Of a stretch of 54,329 nucleotides of DNA, positions 44,511-53,250 are shown one piece after another. The notes below the pieces were generated by a model. That model was given only the letters and a program-made list of their open reading frames with translations, did no database searches and had not been told where the DNA came from. Within the stretch, counting starts at the first letter, position 1. Each line of letters starts with the position of its first letter. The stretch spans positions 50,296 through 104,624 of the forward strand of contig JAUNMN010000001.1 of assembly GCA_030531795.1 (NCBI GenBank). The letters run 5' to 3'. Position numbers and translations under genes: made by a program. The DNA comes from Neisseria sp. GTDB lineage: Bacteria > Pseudomonadota > Gammaproteobacteria > Burkholderiales > Neisseriaceae.

Positions 44511-46007
44511 TTAATTTTCTTCATTAAACCAGTGCGCGCGCGCAGCCAAAATCACTTTTTCGGCTTCGGCTTTTTCCACGCCTGTGATTTCAATCAATTC
44601 GTCAATCGCCAACTCCGCCAAATCGTCGCGCGTGTTGATGCCAGCTTGTGCCAAATCACGCAACATGTCTTGGTCTACGCCTTCTAATTCACGCAAATCG
44701 TCGGCAATGCTTTCTAATTTTTCTTCGTTGGCAATCGCCAAAGTCAAAATCGCATCGCGGGCGCGGTTGCGCAAGATTTCCACGGTGTCGCTGTCAAAGC
44801 CGATTTCTTCCAACTCAATCGCAGGCACATAGGCGATTTCTTCTAATGTGAAGAAACCTTCTGCAATCAATTCGTTGGCGGTGTCTTCGTCCACATTCAA
44901 ATGTTCGGTGAACAAGGCACGCGCTTGGGCGTTTTCCGCGGCATGACGTTCTTCCGCTTCGTTCAGCGTCATGATGTTCAATTGCCAGCCTGTCAAATCC
45001 GCCGCTAAACGCACGTTTTGACCGCCTTTGCCGATTGCCAAAGCCAGCTGGTCTTCGGCAACAATCACGTCCACCGCGTGTTTGTCTTCGTCAATCACGA
45101 TGCGGCTCACTTCCGCAGGCGAAAGCGCGTTCATCACAAATTGCGCGGTTTCTGGCGACCACAATACCACATCAATGCGCTCGCCATTCAAAGCGTTGCT
45201 CACAGCGTTGACGCGGCTGCCACGCACGCCGATGCAAGTGCCTTGTGGGTCGATGCGTTGGTCGTTTGCCTTAACCGCGATTTTGGCGCGGAAACCAGGG
45301 TCGCGTGCGGCTTCGCGAATTTCCAACATGCCGTCTGCAATTTCAGGCACTTCAGCTTCAAACAATTTCACCAAAAATTCGCGTGAAGTGCGGCTCAAAA
45401 TGATTTGCTTGCGGCCTGTGTTGCCGATTTCTTTCACTTCTTGGAACAAAGCGCGAATGCGGTCACCCGAACGGAAGTTTTCGCGGGCAATGCAATGTTC
45501 ACGCGGAATCAGCGCGTCTAATTTCGGATTGAGTTCCACCACAATGCCATGACGCTCCACGCGTTTCACTGTGCCAGCAATGATGTCTTCGCGTTGCTGC
45601 AAAAACTCATCTAAAATTTGTTCGCGCTCTGCATCGCGAATGCGTTGCAAAATCAATTGTTTGGCAACTTGAGCGGCTTGGCGACCAAAGCCTTCGTTTT
45701 CCAACTGTTCTTCGTAATATTCGCCGATTTGAATGTTTGTGCCTGGGATTTCTTCTTGAATTTCTTCAATGGTTTTTTCCACCATCGGATAAGTGTAATC
45801 CTCGTCTGCCACGATTAACCAACGACGCCAAGTGCGGTATTCGCCGCTTTCGCGGTCGATTTCCACGCGCACATCCATTTCTTCGCGTCCCGCTTTTTTC
45901 TTGGCGGCGGTTGAAAGGGCAAACTCTAATGCATCAAACACCACATCGGTATTCACATTTTTTTCGCTGGCAAGTGCTTCTGCCAGCTGTAACATTTCGC
46001 GACTCAT
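44511..46007 (-). CDS. nusA: Transcription termination/antitermination factor NusA
   Basis: RNA polymerase-binding factor that modulates pausing, termination and antitermination. N-terminal domain (about 1-125), S1 domain (IIAGTVKRVERHGIVVELN), KH1/KH2 (DPQGTCIGVRGSRVNAVSNALNGERIDVVLW; LAIGKGGQNVRLAADLTGW), and two C-terminal acidic AR repeats (about 350-498). 498 residues. 18 bases after rimP and 12 before infB. A leader terminator upstream of rimP would allow NusA to control its own operon. Confidence 0.98.
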   Translation of the reverse strand: MSREMLQLAEALASEKNVNTDVVFDALEFALSTAAKKKAGREEMDVRVEIDRESGEYRTWRRWLIVADEDYTYPMVEKTIEEIQEEIPGTNIQIGEYYEEQLENEGFGRQAAQVAKQLILQRIRDAEREQILDEFLQQREDIIAGTVKRVERHGIVVELNPKLDALIPREHCIARENFRSGDRIRALFQEVKEIGNTGRKQIILSRTSREFLVKLFEAEVPEIADGMLEIREAARDPGFRAKIAVKANDQRIDPQGTCIGVRGSRVNAVSNALNGERIDVVLWSPETAQFVMNALSPAEVSRIVIDEDKHAVDVIVAEDQLALAIGKGGQNVRLAADLTGWQLNIMTLNEAEERHAAENAQARALFTEHLNVDEDTANELIAEGFFTLEEIAYVPAIELEEIGFDSDTVEILRNRARDAILTLAIANEEKLESIADDLRELEGVDQDMLRDLAQAGINTRDDLAELAIDELIEITGVEKAEAEKVILAARAHWFNEEN

Positions 46008-46025
46008 GCTTTGTAGCTCCAGTTT

Positions 46026-46457
46026 TTAAAATTTAAATTCAGGTTTGATTCGTGCTTTGTCAATATTGCTTAACTCGATTTGAGCGGTTTTGCCGTCAAA
46101 CGACAAAGTGATGATTTCGTTTTCACAGCCTTCAATTTTACCGATGAAGTTTTTTTGTCCGTCCACAGGCAAGCGCGTTTTGATTTTGGCTTGTGAACCT
46201 GCAAAACGTACAAAATCTGCGGCTTTTTTCAGTGGACGGTCTAAACCTGGGCTGGAAATTTCCAAGTTTTTGTAGTCTACGTCTTCCACCATAAACAGGC
46301 GGCTTAAGTGGTTGCTGACGGTGGCGCAGTCTTCCACTGTGATGCCGCCTTCTTTGTCGATAAACACGCGCAAAGTGCCTTGTGCCGTGAGTTCGTGGTC
46401 GACCAACTCATAGCCCAAACCTGGCAAAGTGCGTTCTAAAATGGTTTGAATGTCCAT
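46026..46457 (-). CDS. rimP: Ribosome maturation factor RimP
   Basis: 30S assembly factor. [45 protein letters not shown], then [35 protein letters not shown], is the family pattern. 143 residues. GGAG is 6 bases before the ATG. First gene of the operon, preceded immediately by a terminator-like hairpin. Confidence 0.97.
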   Translation of the reverse strand: MDIQTILERTLPGLGYELVDHELTAQGTLRVFIDKEGGITVEDCATVSNHLSRLFMVEDVDYKNLEISSPGLDRPLKKAADFVRFAGSQAKIKTRLPVDGQKNFIGKIEGCENEIITLSFDGKTAQIELSNIDKARIKPEFKF

Positions 46458-46469
46458 TTTGACTCCATG

Positions 46470-46500
46470 AAAAACAAAAAAATGGCCGCGTGGCCATTTC
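46470..46500 (-). terminator. Leader terminator (possible attenuator) before rimP-nusA-infB
   Basis: Minus strand: AATGGCC pairs with GGCCATT around ACGC (46498-46481), followed by TTTTTGTTTTT. It ends 13 bases before the rimP start, and the gene upstream of it is divergent. Confidence 0.8.
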
Positions 46501-46524
46501 TCAGAGATATGAAAAATTGCGCGG

Positions 46525-46530
46525 ATTATA
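46525..46530 (-). promoter_or_regulatory. -10 element of the rimP-nusA-infB promoter
   Basis: Minus strand TATAAT followed by CCGCGC, a GC-rich discriminator. The -35 is weak (TTTTCT or TTTCTT at 16-17 bases). The transcript would start about 20 bases before the leader terminator. Confidence 0.6.
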
Positions 46531-46938
46531 ACCGCTTTGCCGCAAAAAGAAAAGTTTTATATTTCAGATGGTTTCTGCAGATTTCTGCTTGGGATTGTGG
46601 GCGGTTTGGCGGCAAGCGTTTGAATGTGGGGTTTGATGCGAAAAATAAGCAAACGATAACCGTGAAAAGACTTGAGATGCCGTCTGCGGTTTGTTGTGGA
46701 GTGGGTTGGTGTGGTAAATTTGCGACTGATTTGTTTTCTATGTTAATGATTGAATTTTTAGTGAATATAGAAATAATTTGATTTATTTTTAGTTTTATTC
46801 ACTGTATTTTGGCAAAATTTTCAGTTTAACTAAGCAGTTTCACTAAAAGAGGTTTGCGTAAAAATTTGGCGAAAATCGATTTTTTCGCTTGCATTGTGGC
46901 GAGCAAGCCCCTAAAATTTTCGTCAATTTCGGTCAATC
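46531..46938. other. Divergent rimP-serC intergenic region
   Basis: No coding frame. Contains one uptake sequence ATGCCGTCTGCG (46677-46688), a 10-bp inverted repeat TTTTAGTGAA/TTCACTAAAA (46756-46765 and 46839-46848), and hairpins at about 46869-46888 and 46887-46908 (GCTTGC/GCAAGC) in the serC leader. Confidence 0.6.
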
Positions 46939-46961
46939 GGCAGCTTCGGCTGCTCTTTTTT
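46939..46961 (+). terminator. Leader terminator (possible attenuator) before serC
   Basis: GCAGC-TTCG-GCTGC with a stable UUCG loop, then TCTTTTTTG. It ends 15 bases before the serC start; no upstream co-directional gene is close. Confidence 0.75.
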
Positions 46962-46975
46962 GTGAGTGTAAAAAA

Positions 46976-48082
46976 ATGAATACCACGCCAATTTATAATT
47001 TTTCTGCTGGTCCTGCGGTTTTGCCTGAATCGGTGTTGCGAACGGCGCAAAGCGAGATGTTTGATTACAACGGCACGGGCTTTTCGGTGATGACGATGAG
47101 CCATCGTTCTGATGTGTTTATGAGTATTTTGTATCACGCGGAACAGGACTTGCGTCAGTTGATGGACATTCCTGATAATTATAAGGTCTTGTTTTTGCAG
47201 GGTGGAGCAAGCAGCCAGTTCAATCAAGTGGTGATGAATTTTGCACACGGTTTTAAGCGCGTGGATTCGGTGGTAACGGGCAACTGGTCTAAAATCGCGC
47301 ACTCGCAAATGGGCAAATTGAGCGATTGCCAAATTCATTTGGCGGCAGATGGCGAAGCGCAATATCAGTTCCAAAACTTGCCGCCTGTGTCGTCTTGGGA
47401 CATCGATAAAAATTCGGCGTTTGTGCATTTTGTGATTAACGAAACGGTGCATGGTTTGCAATATCGTGAAGTGCCGAAATTAGCAGACGGCATGCCGCCG
47501 CTGATTTGCGATATGTCGTCTGAGATTTTGTCGCGCAAAATCAATGTGTCGGATTTTGGCGTGATTTACGCGGGTGCACAGAAAAACATCGGGCCTTCTG
47601 GCGCGACGATTGTGATTATTCGCGAGGATTTGTTGGAACGTTGTTCGGATAAAATTCCCGATGTGTGGAATTACCGCGCGCATGTGAACAAGCAGGGGAT
47701 GTACAACACGCCTGCGACTTATCCGATTTATATTTCGGGTTTGGTGTTCCGTTGGTTGCAATCGCAAGGTGGCGTGGCGCAAATGGAAACGATTAACACC
47801 TTGAAAGCTAAAGTGTTATACGATGAAATCGATAACAGCGGCGGTTTCTATCGCAATCCTGTTCACCCAGGTGCGCGTTCTAAAATGAATGTGATTTTCA
47901 GCACAGGCAATGCGGATTTGGACGAATTGTTTGCGCAAGAATCGACCACGCGCGGCTTGCAACTTCTGCGCGGCTACAAATCCATGGGCGGTATGCGCGC
48001 CAGCATTTACAATGCGATGCCTTTGCAAGGTGTGGAAGCATTGATTGACTTTATGCGCGAGTTCCAACGTCGCTACGGTTAA
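46976..48082 (+). CDS. serC: Phosphoserine aminotransferase
   Basis: PLP enzyme converting 3-phosphohydroxypyruvate to phosphoserine, and acting in pyridoxal phosphate synthesis. YNFSAGPAVLPESVL, MSHRSDVFMSI, FLQGGASSQFNQVVMNF, and the PLP lysine in YAGAQKNIGPSGATIVI are all present. 368 residues from ATG 46976, where the family N-terminus begins; the longer frame to 46889 runs through the leader hairpins. An uptake core encodes LADGM. Confidence 0.97.
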   Translation: MNTTPIYNFSAGPAVLPESVLRTAQSEMFDYNGTGFSVMTMSHRSDVFMSILYHAEQDLRQLMDIPDNYKVLFLQGGASSQFNQVVMNFAHGFKRVDSVVTGNWSKIAHSQMGKLSDCQIHLAADGEAQYQFQNLPPVSSWDIDKNSAFVHFVINETVHGLQYREVPKLADGMPPLICDMSSEILSRKINVSDFGVIYAGAQKNIGPSGATIVIIREDLLERCSDKIPDVWNYRAHVNKQGMYNTPATYPIYISGLVFRWLQSQGGVAQMETINTLKAKVLYDEIDNSGGFYRNPVHPGARSKMNVIFSTGNADLDELFAQESTTRGLQLLRGYKSMGGMRASIYNAMPLQGVEALIDFMREFQRRYG

Positions 48083-48149
48083 TTTAATATAATAGCTTAA
48101 TTTTCAAAACTTTAATACAAATGGTTTGAAGATTCTTGATACAAAACAG

Positions 48150-48185
48150 ATGCCGTCTGCAGTTTTGAAAATGTGCAGACGGCAT
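48150..48185. repeat. Uptake-sequence inverted pair after serC
   Basis: ATGCCGTCTGCA (48150-48161) and TGCAGACGGCAT (48174-48185), then AATTTTTTG: likely a terminator. Confidence 0.85.
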
Positions 48186-48214
48186 AATTTTTTGTGCAAG
48201 GATTCGAGTTAATT

Positions 48215-48246
48215 AAAAACGCCACGATTTGTGGCGTTTGTTTTTG
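48215..48246. terminator. Second terminator between serC and erpA
   Basis: AAACGCCAC pairs with GTGGCGTTT around GATTT, with A-rich and T-rich flanks for both convergent genes. Confidence 0.9.
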
Positions 48247-48303
48247 AATTTGATAAAACTTGCTAATCAATCAGTTGCTTGGTTTTTAGTAATGTTTCAA
48301 GGA

Positions 48304-48642
48304 TTAAACCGAGAATGAAGAGCCACAACCGCAAGTGGTTTGTGCATTCGGATTGCGAATCACAAACTGCGAACCTTGCAGGCTTTCGGTGTAATCAATT
48401 TCTGCGCCGACCAAATATTGATAGCTCATCGGATCTACTAAAAATTTCAGGCCATTTTTTTCAATTTCAAAATCGTCATCGTTTTTGATTTCATCAAAAG
48501 TAAAACCATATTGAAAACCTGAACAGCCGCCGCCATTCACAAAGACGCGCAGTTTCAAGTCTGGATTGTTTTCTTCAGCAATTAAATCAGCCACTTTTTC
48601 GCAGCAGCTATCGGTAAAAATGATTGGCGTTTCATCTGACAT
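48304..48642 (-). CDS. erpA: Iron-sulfur cluster insertion protein ErpA
   Basis: A-type carrier that delivers 4Fe-4S clusters, including to isoprenoid enzymes such as IspH. 112 residues from ATG 48642 ([11 protein letters not shown]), preceded by AAGGGAC; the frame to 48696 is not used. The three cluster Cys are in [11 protein letters not shown] and TCGCGSSF. IspH, HemN, FNR and Nth in this window are plausible clients. Confidence 0.94.
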   Translation of the reverse strand: MSDETPIIFTDSCCEKVADLIAEENNPDLKLRVFVNGGGCSGFQYGFTFDEIKNDDDFEIEKNGLKFLVDPMSYQYLVGAEIDYTESLQGSQFVIRNPNAQTTCGCGSSFSV

Positions 48643-48795
48643 GATGTGTCCCTTTCTATGATGTGTGTCGCTATTGTCGCCCAAAGCGTGATGCAAAGCA
48701 AGATAGGGCTGGATTTTGCGGTTTCAAGTTTGCATCACAAAATTTCGTTTCATGATTAGAAAGCTTTTTACGGATATTGCTTTAAAAAATATGGC

Positions 48796-49485
48796 TTAGA
48801 TGTGTCTGCCAAACCATTCCACGCGTCCGATAATCGCCACATCGTCGGTTAAATTATTCAAATTGATTTCAAAAGTAGGGTAGGCTTCGTTGGCGGAAAT
48901 TACATTGATGATGCCGCCTGGCATAGATTGCAAACGTTTGACCAAAAGCGTGTCGTTAATGCGCAAAACGTATAAGCCATCGCGTGGCGTGGTGTGTGCG
49001 TGATTCACCAAAATGGTGTCGCCGTCGTTTAATACGCCTTCCATGGAATCGCCTTTAACCGAAATCACAGATAACTTGGCAAATTCTCGGGTAACAAAAC
49101 CTTCTAGCCAGTCGCGGCGAAAAGCGATGTTGGAAACAGGCGTTTCGTCGTCCACAAAATGCCCGTAGCCTGCTGCAGCCTGGATATCATAATGTGGCAC
49201 GAACACAAATTCATCGGTATCAACGGGCGCAGCCAATACATTCAATACTTGCGAGCTGTTGGGGAGAGCGGTGTTTGGAAATGGTTCGCCTTCGCCTGTG
49301 AGCAACCAGTCTATGCTGCAACCTTTTAATTCTTTGATTTTTTTTAAGGTTTCTGCCTTCGGTAAGCCATCTTCATTCCAGATTCGACTGAAGCCTGCAA
49401 TGGTCATGCCGATATCATTGGCAATTTTGGCTTGTTTGGCTTCATTTTTCCAAAGAAAAACTAAACGGTCTTTAAAGGTATTCAT
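48796..49485 (-). CDS. LexA/CI-like S24-family repressor
   Basis: XRE-like helix-turn-helix (about 1-65: LWKNEAKQAKIANDIGMTIAGFSRIWNEDGLPKAETLKKI) joined to an S24 peptidase domain. Ala-Gly self-cleavage-type site in DIQAAAGYGHF, catalytic Ser in VKGDSMEGVLNDGD, and Lys in LLVKRLQSM. 229 residues from ATG 49485, which has AAGGAA upstream. It resembles phage CI repressors, but the surroundings (erpA, argC) are chromosomal. I recall a gonococcal LexA-like regulator (NGO1427) of this type that responds to oxidation; orthology is an inference. Divergent from a small exported protein whose promoter carries an inverted repeat. Confidence 0.88.
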   Translation of the reverse strand: MNTFKDRLVFLWKNEAKQAKIANDIGMTIAGFSRIWNEDGLPKAETLKKIKELKGCSIDWLLTGEGEPFPNTALPNSSQVLNVLAAPVDTDEFVFVPHYDIQAAAGYGHFVDDETPVSNIAFRRDWLEGFVTREFAKLSVISVKGDSMEGVLNDGDTILVNHAHTTPRDGLYVLRINDTLLVKRLQSMPGGIINVISANEAYPTFEINLNNLTDDVAIIGRVEWFGRHI

Positions 49486-49581
49486 GTGAAATTCCTTTTC
49501 TTTGAATATTTCAGTTAATTTTTGCACATTCTACCTAAAAAATTTCTTTTTTGTAAGAGAAATTTAAATATTTTTTGAAAA

Positions 49582-49617
49582 ATAATGCTTGATAACTTTA
49601 TTTTTGATGAGTATTAT
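49582..49617 (+). promoter_or_regulatory. Promoter with flanking inverted repeat, possible repressor operator
   Basis: TTGATA (49589-49594), a 17-base spacer and TATTAT (49612-49617). ATAATGCT (49582-49589) and AGTATTAT (49610-49617) form an 8-bp inverted repeat with one mismatch that touches both promoter boxes. Placed between the S24 repressor and the gene it faces. Confidence 0.55.
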
Positions 49618-49675
49618 AAGAAAAAGTAAATTTGATTAAGATTTTTCTTAGTTGTCTTGTTTGAAGGAATGAGAA

Positions 49676-49945
49676 ATGAAAGCTGTGAAAACTGTGATTT
49701 GGGGCGTGTTTTTGGCATTGGCATTGGCTTTGATTCCGAGTTTGGGTTCGGAAGTGCATTCGGCGGATATGCCCAGCGAAGAGTTGAGTTGCGCGGGTTT
49801 GGCAAATTTGGCGCACGATGAAATGTCACAACGTCAATTATTATATGCAAAACAATGTGATATTGCGCAGGCTGATGCAGCATGGCGTGCAACTTATGGC
49901 ACGACGGCTTTAGATGAAGCAAATGAAGTTTTGGCGGTGCGCTGA
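49676..49945 (+). CDS. Small exported protein of unknown function
   Basis: 89 residues with a signal peptide or anchor (MKAVKTVIWGVFLALALALIP; possible cleavage after EVHSA). The mature part of about 60 residues is acidic and helical with two Cys (LSCAGLAN, AKQCDIA), possibly a disulfide. AAGGA lies about 9 bases before the ATG. Divergent from the S24 repressor and possibly its regulatory target. I do not recognise a family. Confidence 0.7.
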   Translation: MKAVKTVIWGVFLALALALIPSLGSEVHSADMPSEELSCAGLANLAHDEMSQRQLLYAKQCDIAQADAAWRATYGTTALDEANEVLAVR

Positions 49946-49980
49946 AATAAGATTGTTTGAGAATCGGCTTTGATTTGAAT

Positions 49981-50017
49981 ATGCCGTCTGCGGTGTTGAG
50001 ATGTTTGCAGACGGCAT
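49981..50017. terminator. Uptake-sequence inverted pair between small exported protein gene and argC
   Basis: ATGCCGTCTGCG (49981-49992) and TGCAGACGGCAT (50006-50017), 13-base loop, between convergent genes. Confidence 0.75.
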
Positions 50018-50036
50018 AGAAGTTGCATCAAGGAGT

Positions 50037-51107
50037 TTAGGGCAATAAAGGTGCGGCTTGTAAGCCAGTATTTTCGGCAAGACCAAACATGATGTTCATG
50101 TTTTGAATCGCTTGTCCTGCCGCGCCTTTAACCAAATTGTCTTGCACGCTCAATAGAATCCACACATCGCTTTGCGGTGCTTGTTGCACGCTGATGCGGC
50201 AGATGTTGGCACCGCGCACGCTGCGTGTTTCGGGTGTGCTGCCATAAGGCATTACATCAACAAAAGCACTGTCTTGGTAATATGCGCTCAAAATTTCGTG
50301 CGGGTTTACGCCCGATTTGAGATGCAAATAAGTGGTTGCATGCATGCCGCGTATCATAGGAGTGAGGTGCGGCACAAACACGAATTGTTCGGCAACATGG
50401 CTTTGCAAAACTTCGATGGTTTGCTTGATTTCGGGTAAGTGGCGATGTCCTGCGATGCCGTAGGCTTTGAAATTATCGCCTGCTTCGCACAGTAAAGTGC
50501 CGACATTGGCTTTACGACCAGCTCCCGAAACGCCTGATTTGCAATCGCTGATGAGCGGCATATTTTCTTGTAGAGCTTGGGCTTTGAGCAGTGGCAATAG
50601 GGCAAGCGAAACGCAAGTTGGGTAGCAACCTGGGTTGGCAATCAATTGGGCTTGGGCAATGCTTTCGCGATTGAGTTCAGACAAACCATAAACCGCGCGG
50701 CTTATCCATTCGGGGCTGGCGTGTTGCATGCCATACCATTGTTGCCATGTGGCGACATCTTGAATGCGGTAGTCGGCGGATAAATCGATGACACGTATGC
50801 CTTGGGCGAGCAGGGCAGGCGCTTCTTGCATGGCAACGCCATTGGGTGTGGCGAAAAATACCACATCGCACTCGCTTAAATTGGCTTCATCTGGCGTTTG
50901 AAAACGCAAATCGTATACGCCGCGCAAGCTGGGGAAATAATCGGTAATGTGTATGCCTGCCTCGCTGCGACTGGTGATGGCAGCCACTTCTGCGTTTGGA
51001 TGTTGTGCCAGCAAGCGCAATAATTCTACGCCTGTGTAGCCCGTTGCACCGACGATGCCGATTTTGATGCGTGTGTTGGTTTGGGAGTTGGCTGAATAAG
51101 CGTTCAT
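50037..51107 (-). CDS. argC: N-acetyl-gamma-glutamyl-phosphate reductase
   Basis: NADPH-dependent reductase of arginine synthesis. Rossmann motif [18 protein letters not shown] after a 13-residue N-terminal extension, [16 protein letters not shown], and the catalytic Cys in [19 protein letters not shown]. Then [23 protein letters not shown] and [18 protein letters not shown]. 356 residues. Separated from the upstream hisD gene by an uptake-sequence hairpin. Confidence 0.97.
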   Translation of the reverse strand: MNAYSANSQTNTRIKIGIVGATGYTGVELLRLLAQHPNAEVAAITSRSEAGIHITDYFPSLRGVYDLRFQTPDEANLSECDVVFFATPNGVAMQEAPALLAQGIRVIDLSADYRIQDVATWQQWYGMQHASPEWISRAVYGLSELNRESIAQAQLIANPGCYPTCVSLALLPLLKAQALQENMPLISDCKSGVSGAGRKANVGTLLCEAGDNFKAYGIAGHRHLPEIKQTIEVLQSHVAEQFVFVPHLTPMIRGMHATTYLHLKSGVNPHEILSAYYQDSAFVDVMPYGSTPETRSVRGANICRISVQQAPQSDVWILLSVQDNLVKGAAGQAIQNMNIMFGLAENTGLQAAPLLP

Positions 51108-51152
51108 GATTTTCCTTTGTTTTTAATTTGTTTCATGTTCTTTTGTAAAAAT

Positions 51153-51190
51153 ATGCCGTCTGCAGTGTTATGAAGAACAGCAGACGGCAT
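51153..51190 (-). terminator. Uptake-sequence inverted pair between hisD and argC
   Basis: ATGCCGTCTGC(A) (51153-51164) and GCAGACGGCAT (51180-51190) form an 11-bp stem. Confidence 0.75.
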
Positions 51191-51194
51191 CGCT

Positions 51195-52484
51195 TTATTT
51201 CAAACGAAATTCGGCGGCACGCGCGTGGGCGGTGAGCATTTCGCCGTGTGCCAACACGCTGGCGATTTGTCCGAGCTTTTGTGCGCCTTGCTCGGAAACC
51301 TGAATCAAGCTGCTGCGTTTTTGGAAATCGTATGTGCCAAGTGGCGATGAAAAACGGGCGGTTCGGCTGGTTGGCAAAACGTGATTTGGGCCAGCACAAT
51401 AATCACCCAAACTCTCGCTGGTGTATTTGCCCATGAAAATAGCGCCTGCGTGACGGATTTTTTTCGCCCATTCTTCGGCATTTTCTACCGATAATTCAAG
51501 GTGTTCGGGTGCGATGTAGTTGGCAATTTCACAGGCTTCGCCCAAATCTTTTGCCAAAATCATTGCACCGCGATTGCGTAAAGACGCTTCAATAATCGCT
51601 TTGCGCGGCATTTCTGCCATCAAACGGCTCATCGCCGCCGATACTTCATCTAAATAGCTTTGCGAAGTGGCAATCAAAATGGCTTGGGCGATTTCATCGT
51701 GTTCCGCTTGACTGAACAAATCCATTGCTACCCACTCAGCAGGGGTTGTGCCGTCTGCAATCACTAAAATTTCGCTCGGCCCAGCCACCATATCAATGCC
51801 GACAACTCCAAACACGCGGCGTTTGGCAGCGGCAACGAAAGCATTGCCCGGCCCCGTGATTTTGTCTACTTGCGGCACGGTTTCTGTGCCGTAAGCCAAA
51901 GCGGCAACCGCCTGCGCACCGCCGATGGTAAACACTTTAGTCACACCTGTGATGTATGCTGCCGCCAACACAATATCGTTGCGCTCACCTTTGGGCGTTG
52001 GCACGACCATGATGATTTCAGGCACGCCTGCAACGTGGGCTGGCATGGCGTTCATAATCACCGAACTCGGATACGCCGCTTTGCCCCCTGGGACATAAAT
52101 GCCGACTCTATCCAGCGGCGTGATTTGCTGACCGAGCAGCGTGCCATCTTCATCGGTGTAGCTCCACGACTGCATTTTTTGATGCTGATGATAGCTTTCC
52201 ACGCGTGCCGCCGCGGTTTTCAATGCCATTTGCACTTCGTTTGGTAAACGATTAAACGCTGCTTCTAAATCGCTTTGGCTTAAGGTTAAATCGTTCATGC
52301 TTTGGGCATTCATGCCGTCAAAACGGTTAGTGTATTCAATAATCGCCGCGTCGCCACGCTTTTGCACATCGGCACAAATATCGGCAACGATTTGGTCAAT
52401 TTTCGGGTCTTGGGCGGTTTCAAACGCCAACAGATTTTTCAATTCGGTTTGAAAGGAAGCGGATTCGGTAGTCAGAAATTTCAT
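51195..52484 (-). CDS. hisD: Histidinol dehydrogenase
   Basis: Zinc enzyme oxidising L-histidinol to L-histidine in two NAD-dependent steps. [86 protein letters not shown] (zinc ligand His), and [19 protein letters not shown]. 429 residues. Follows hisG after 59 bases that include a single uptake sequence (52531-52542). An uptake core encodes IADGT. Confidence 0.97.
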   Translation of the reverse strand: MKFLTTESASFQTELKNLLAFETAQDPKIDQIVADICADVQKRGDAAIIEYTNRFDGMNAQSMNDLTLSQSDLEAAFNRLPNEVQMALKTAAARVESYHQHQKMQSWSYTDEDGTLLGQQITPLDRVGIYVPGGKAAYPSSVIMNAMPAHVAGVPEIIMVVPTPKGERNDIVLAAAYITGVTKVFTIGGAQAVAALAYGTETVPQVDKITGPGNAFVAAAKRRVFGVVGIDMVAGPSEILVIADGTTPAEWVAMDLFSQAEHDEIAQAILIATSQSYLDEVSAAMSRLMAEMPRKAIIEASLRNRGAMILAKDLGEACEIANYIAPEHLELSVENAEEWAKKIRHAGAIFMGKYTSESLGDYCAGPNHVLPTSRTARFSSPLGTYDFQKRSSLIQVSEQGAQKLGQIASVLAHGEMLTAHARAAEFRLK

Positions 52485-52530
52485 GATTGGGTCTTTTCTT
52501 TTTGTCTTGTTGCGTGCTAATGATTGAAAT

Positions 52531-52542
52531 TGCAGACGGCAA
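52531..52542 (-). repeat. Single uptake sequence between hisG and hisD
   Basis: TGCAGACGGCAA. Confidence 0.75.
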
Positions 52543-52543
52543 T

Positions 52544-53194
52544 TTATGAATTTTGTGCCACCACGCCAGCAAATGCGTCAATAATTGGCTGAATGTGCGC
52601 GTGTTTCACTTTCAACGCCGCTTTGTTCACCACCAAGCGGCTGGAAATGTCCACAATGTGTTCCACCGCCTCTAATTTATTGGCTTTGAGCGTGTTGCCC
52701 GTAGACACCAAGTCCACAATCGCATCGCTCAAACCCACCAGCGGCGCGAGCTCCATAGAGCCATAAAGTTTGATGATGTCGACATGAACGCCTTTGGCGG
52801 CAAAATGTTCAGCGGCGATGCTGGGGTATTTACTGGCAATGCGCAAGCGCTTGCCAGGTTTGGACGCGTTGGCGTAATCAAAACCTTGGCGCACCGCCAC
52901 CATCATGCGACATTTGGCGATTTGCAAGTCCAGCGGCTGATACAAACCTTCGCCGCCGTGTTCAATCAACACATCTTTACCCGCGATGCCAAAATCCGCC
53001 GCGCCGTATTGCACATAAGTCGGCACGTCGCTGGCACGCACAATCACCAAGCGAATATGCTCTTGATTCGTTTCAATAATCAGCTTGCGCGATTGTTCAG
53101 GGGCTTCTTTTGGCACAATGCCAGCCGCCGCCAGCAGCGGCAAAGTTTCTTCAAAAATGCGTCCTTTAGAAAGGGCAATGGTTAAATTTGACAT
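52544..53194 (-). CDS. hisG: ATP phosphoribosyltransferase, short form
   Basis: First enzyme of histidine synthesis. [95 protein letters not shown]. 216 residues, so it is the short HisG-S form that lacks the C-terminal regulatory ACT-like domain and needs HisZ as partner; hisZ is not in the window. Confidence 0.97.
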   Translation of the reverse strand: MSNLTIALSKGRIFEETLPLLAAAGIVPKEAPEQSRKLIIETNQEHIRLVIVRASDVPTYVQYGAADFGIAGKDVLIEHGGEGLYQPLDLQIAKCRMMVAVRQGFDYANASKPGKRLRIASKYPSIAAEHFAAKGVHVDIIKLYGSMELAPLVGLSDAIVDLVSTGNTLKANKLEAVEHIVDISSRLVVNKAALKVKHAHIQPIIDAFAGVVAQNS

Positions 53195-53210
53195 AAAATT
53201 CTCGTGGCTG

Positions 53211-53222
53211 ATGCCGTCTGCA
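53211..53222 (+). repeat. Single uptake sequence between sco and hisG
   Basis: ATGCCGTCTGCA, 16 bases upstream of the hisG start on the opposite strand. Confidence 0.85.
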
Positions 53223-53250
53223 TTTAAATAAATTTTAATAAAACAAGTGA

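Noticed and set aside
48796..49485. Remnant prophage signalled by a CI-like repressor
   Set aside because: No integrase, structural or lysis genes and no attachment repeats nearby; flanked by erpA and argC.
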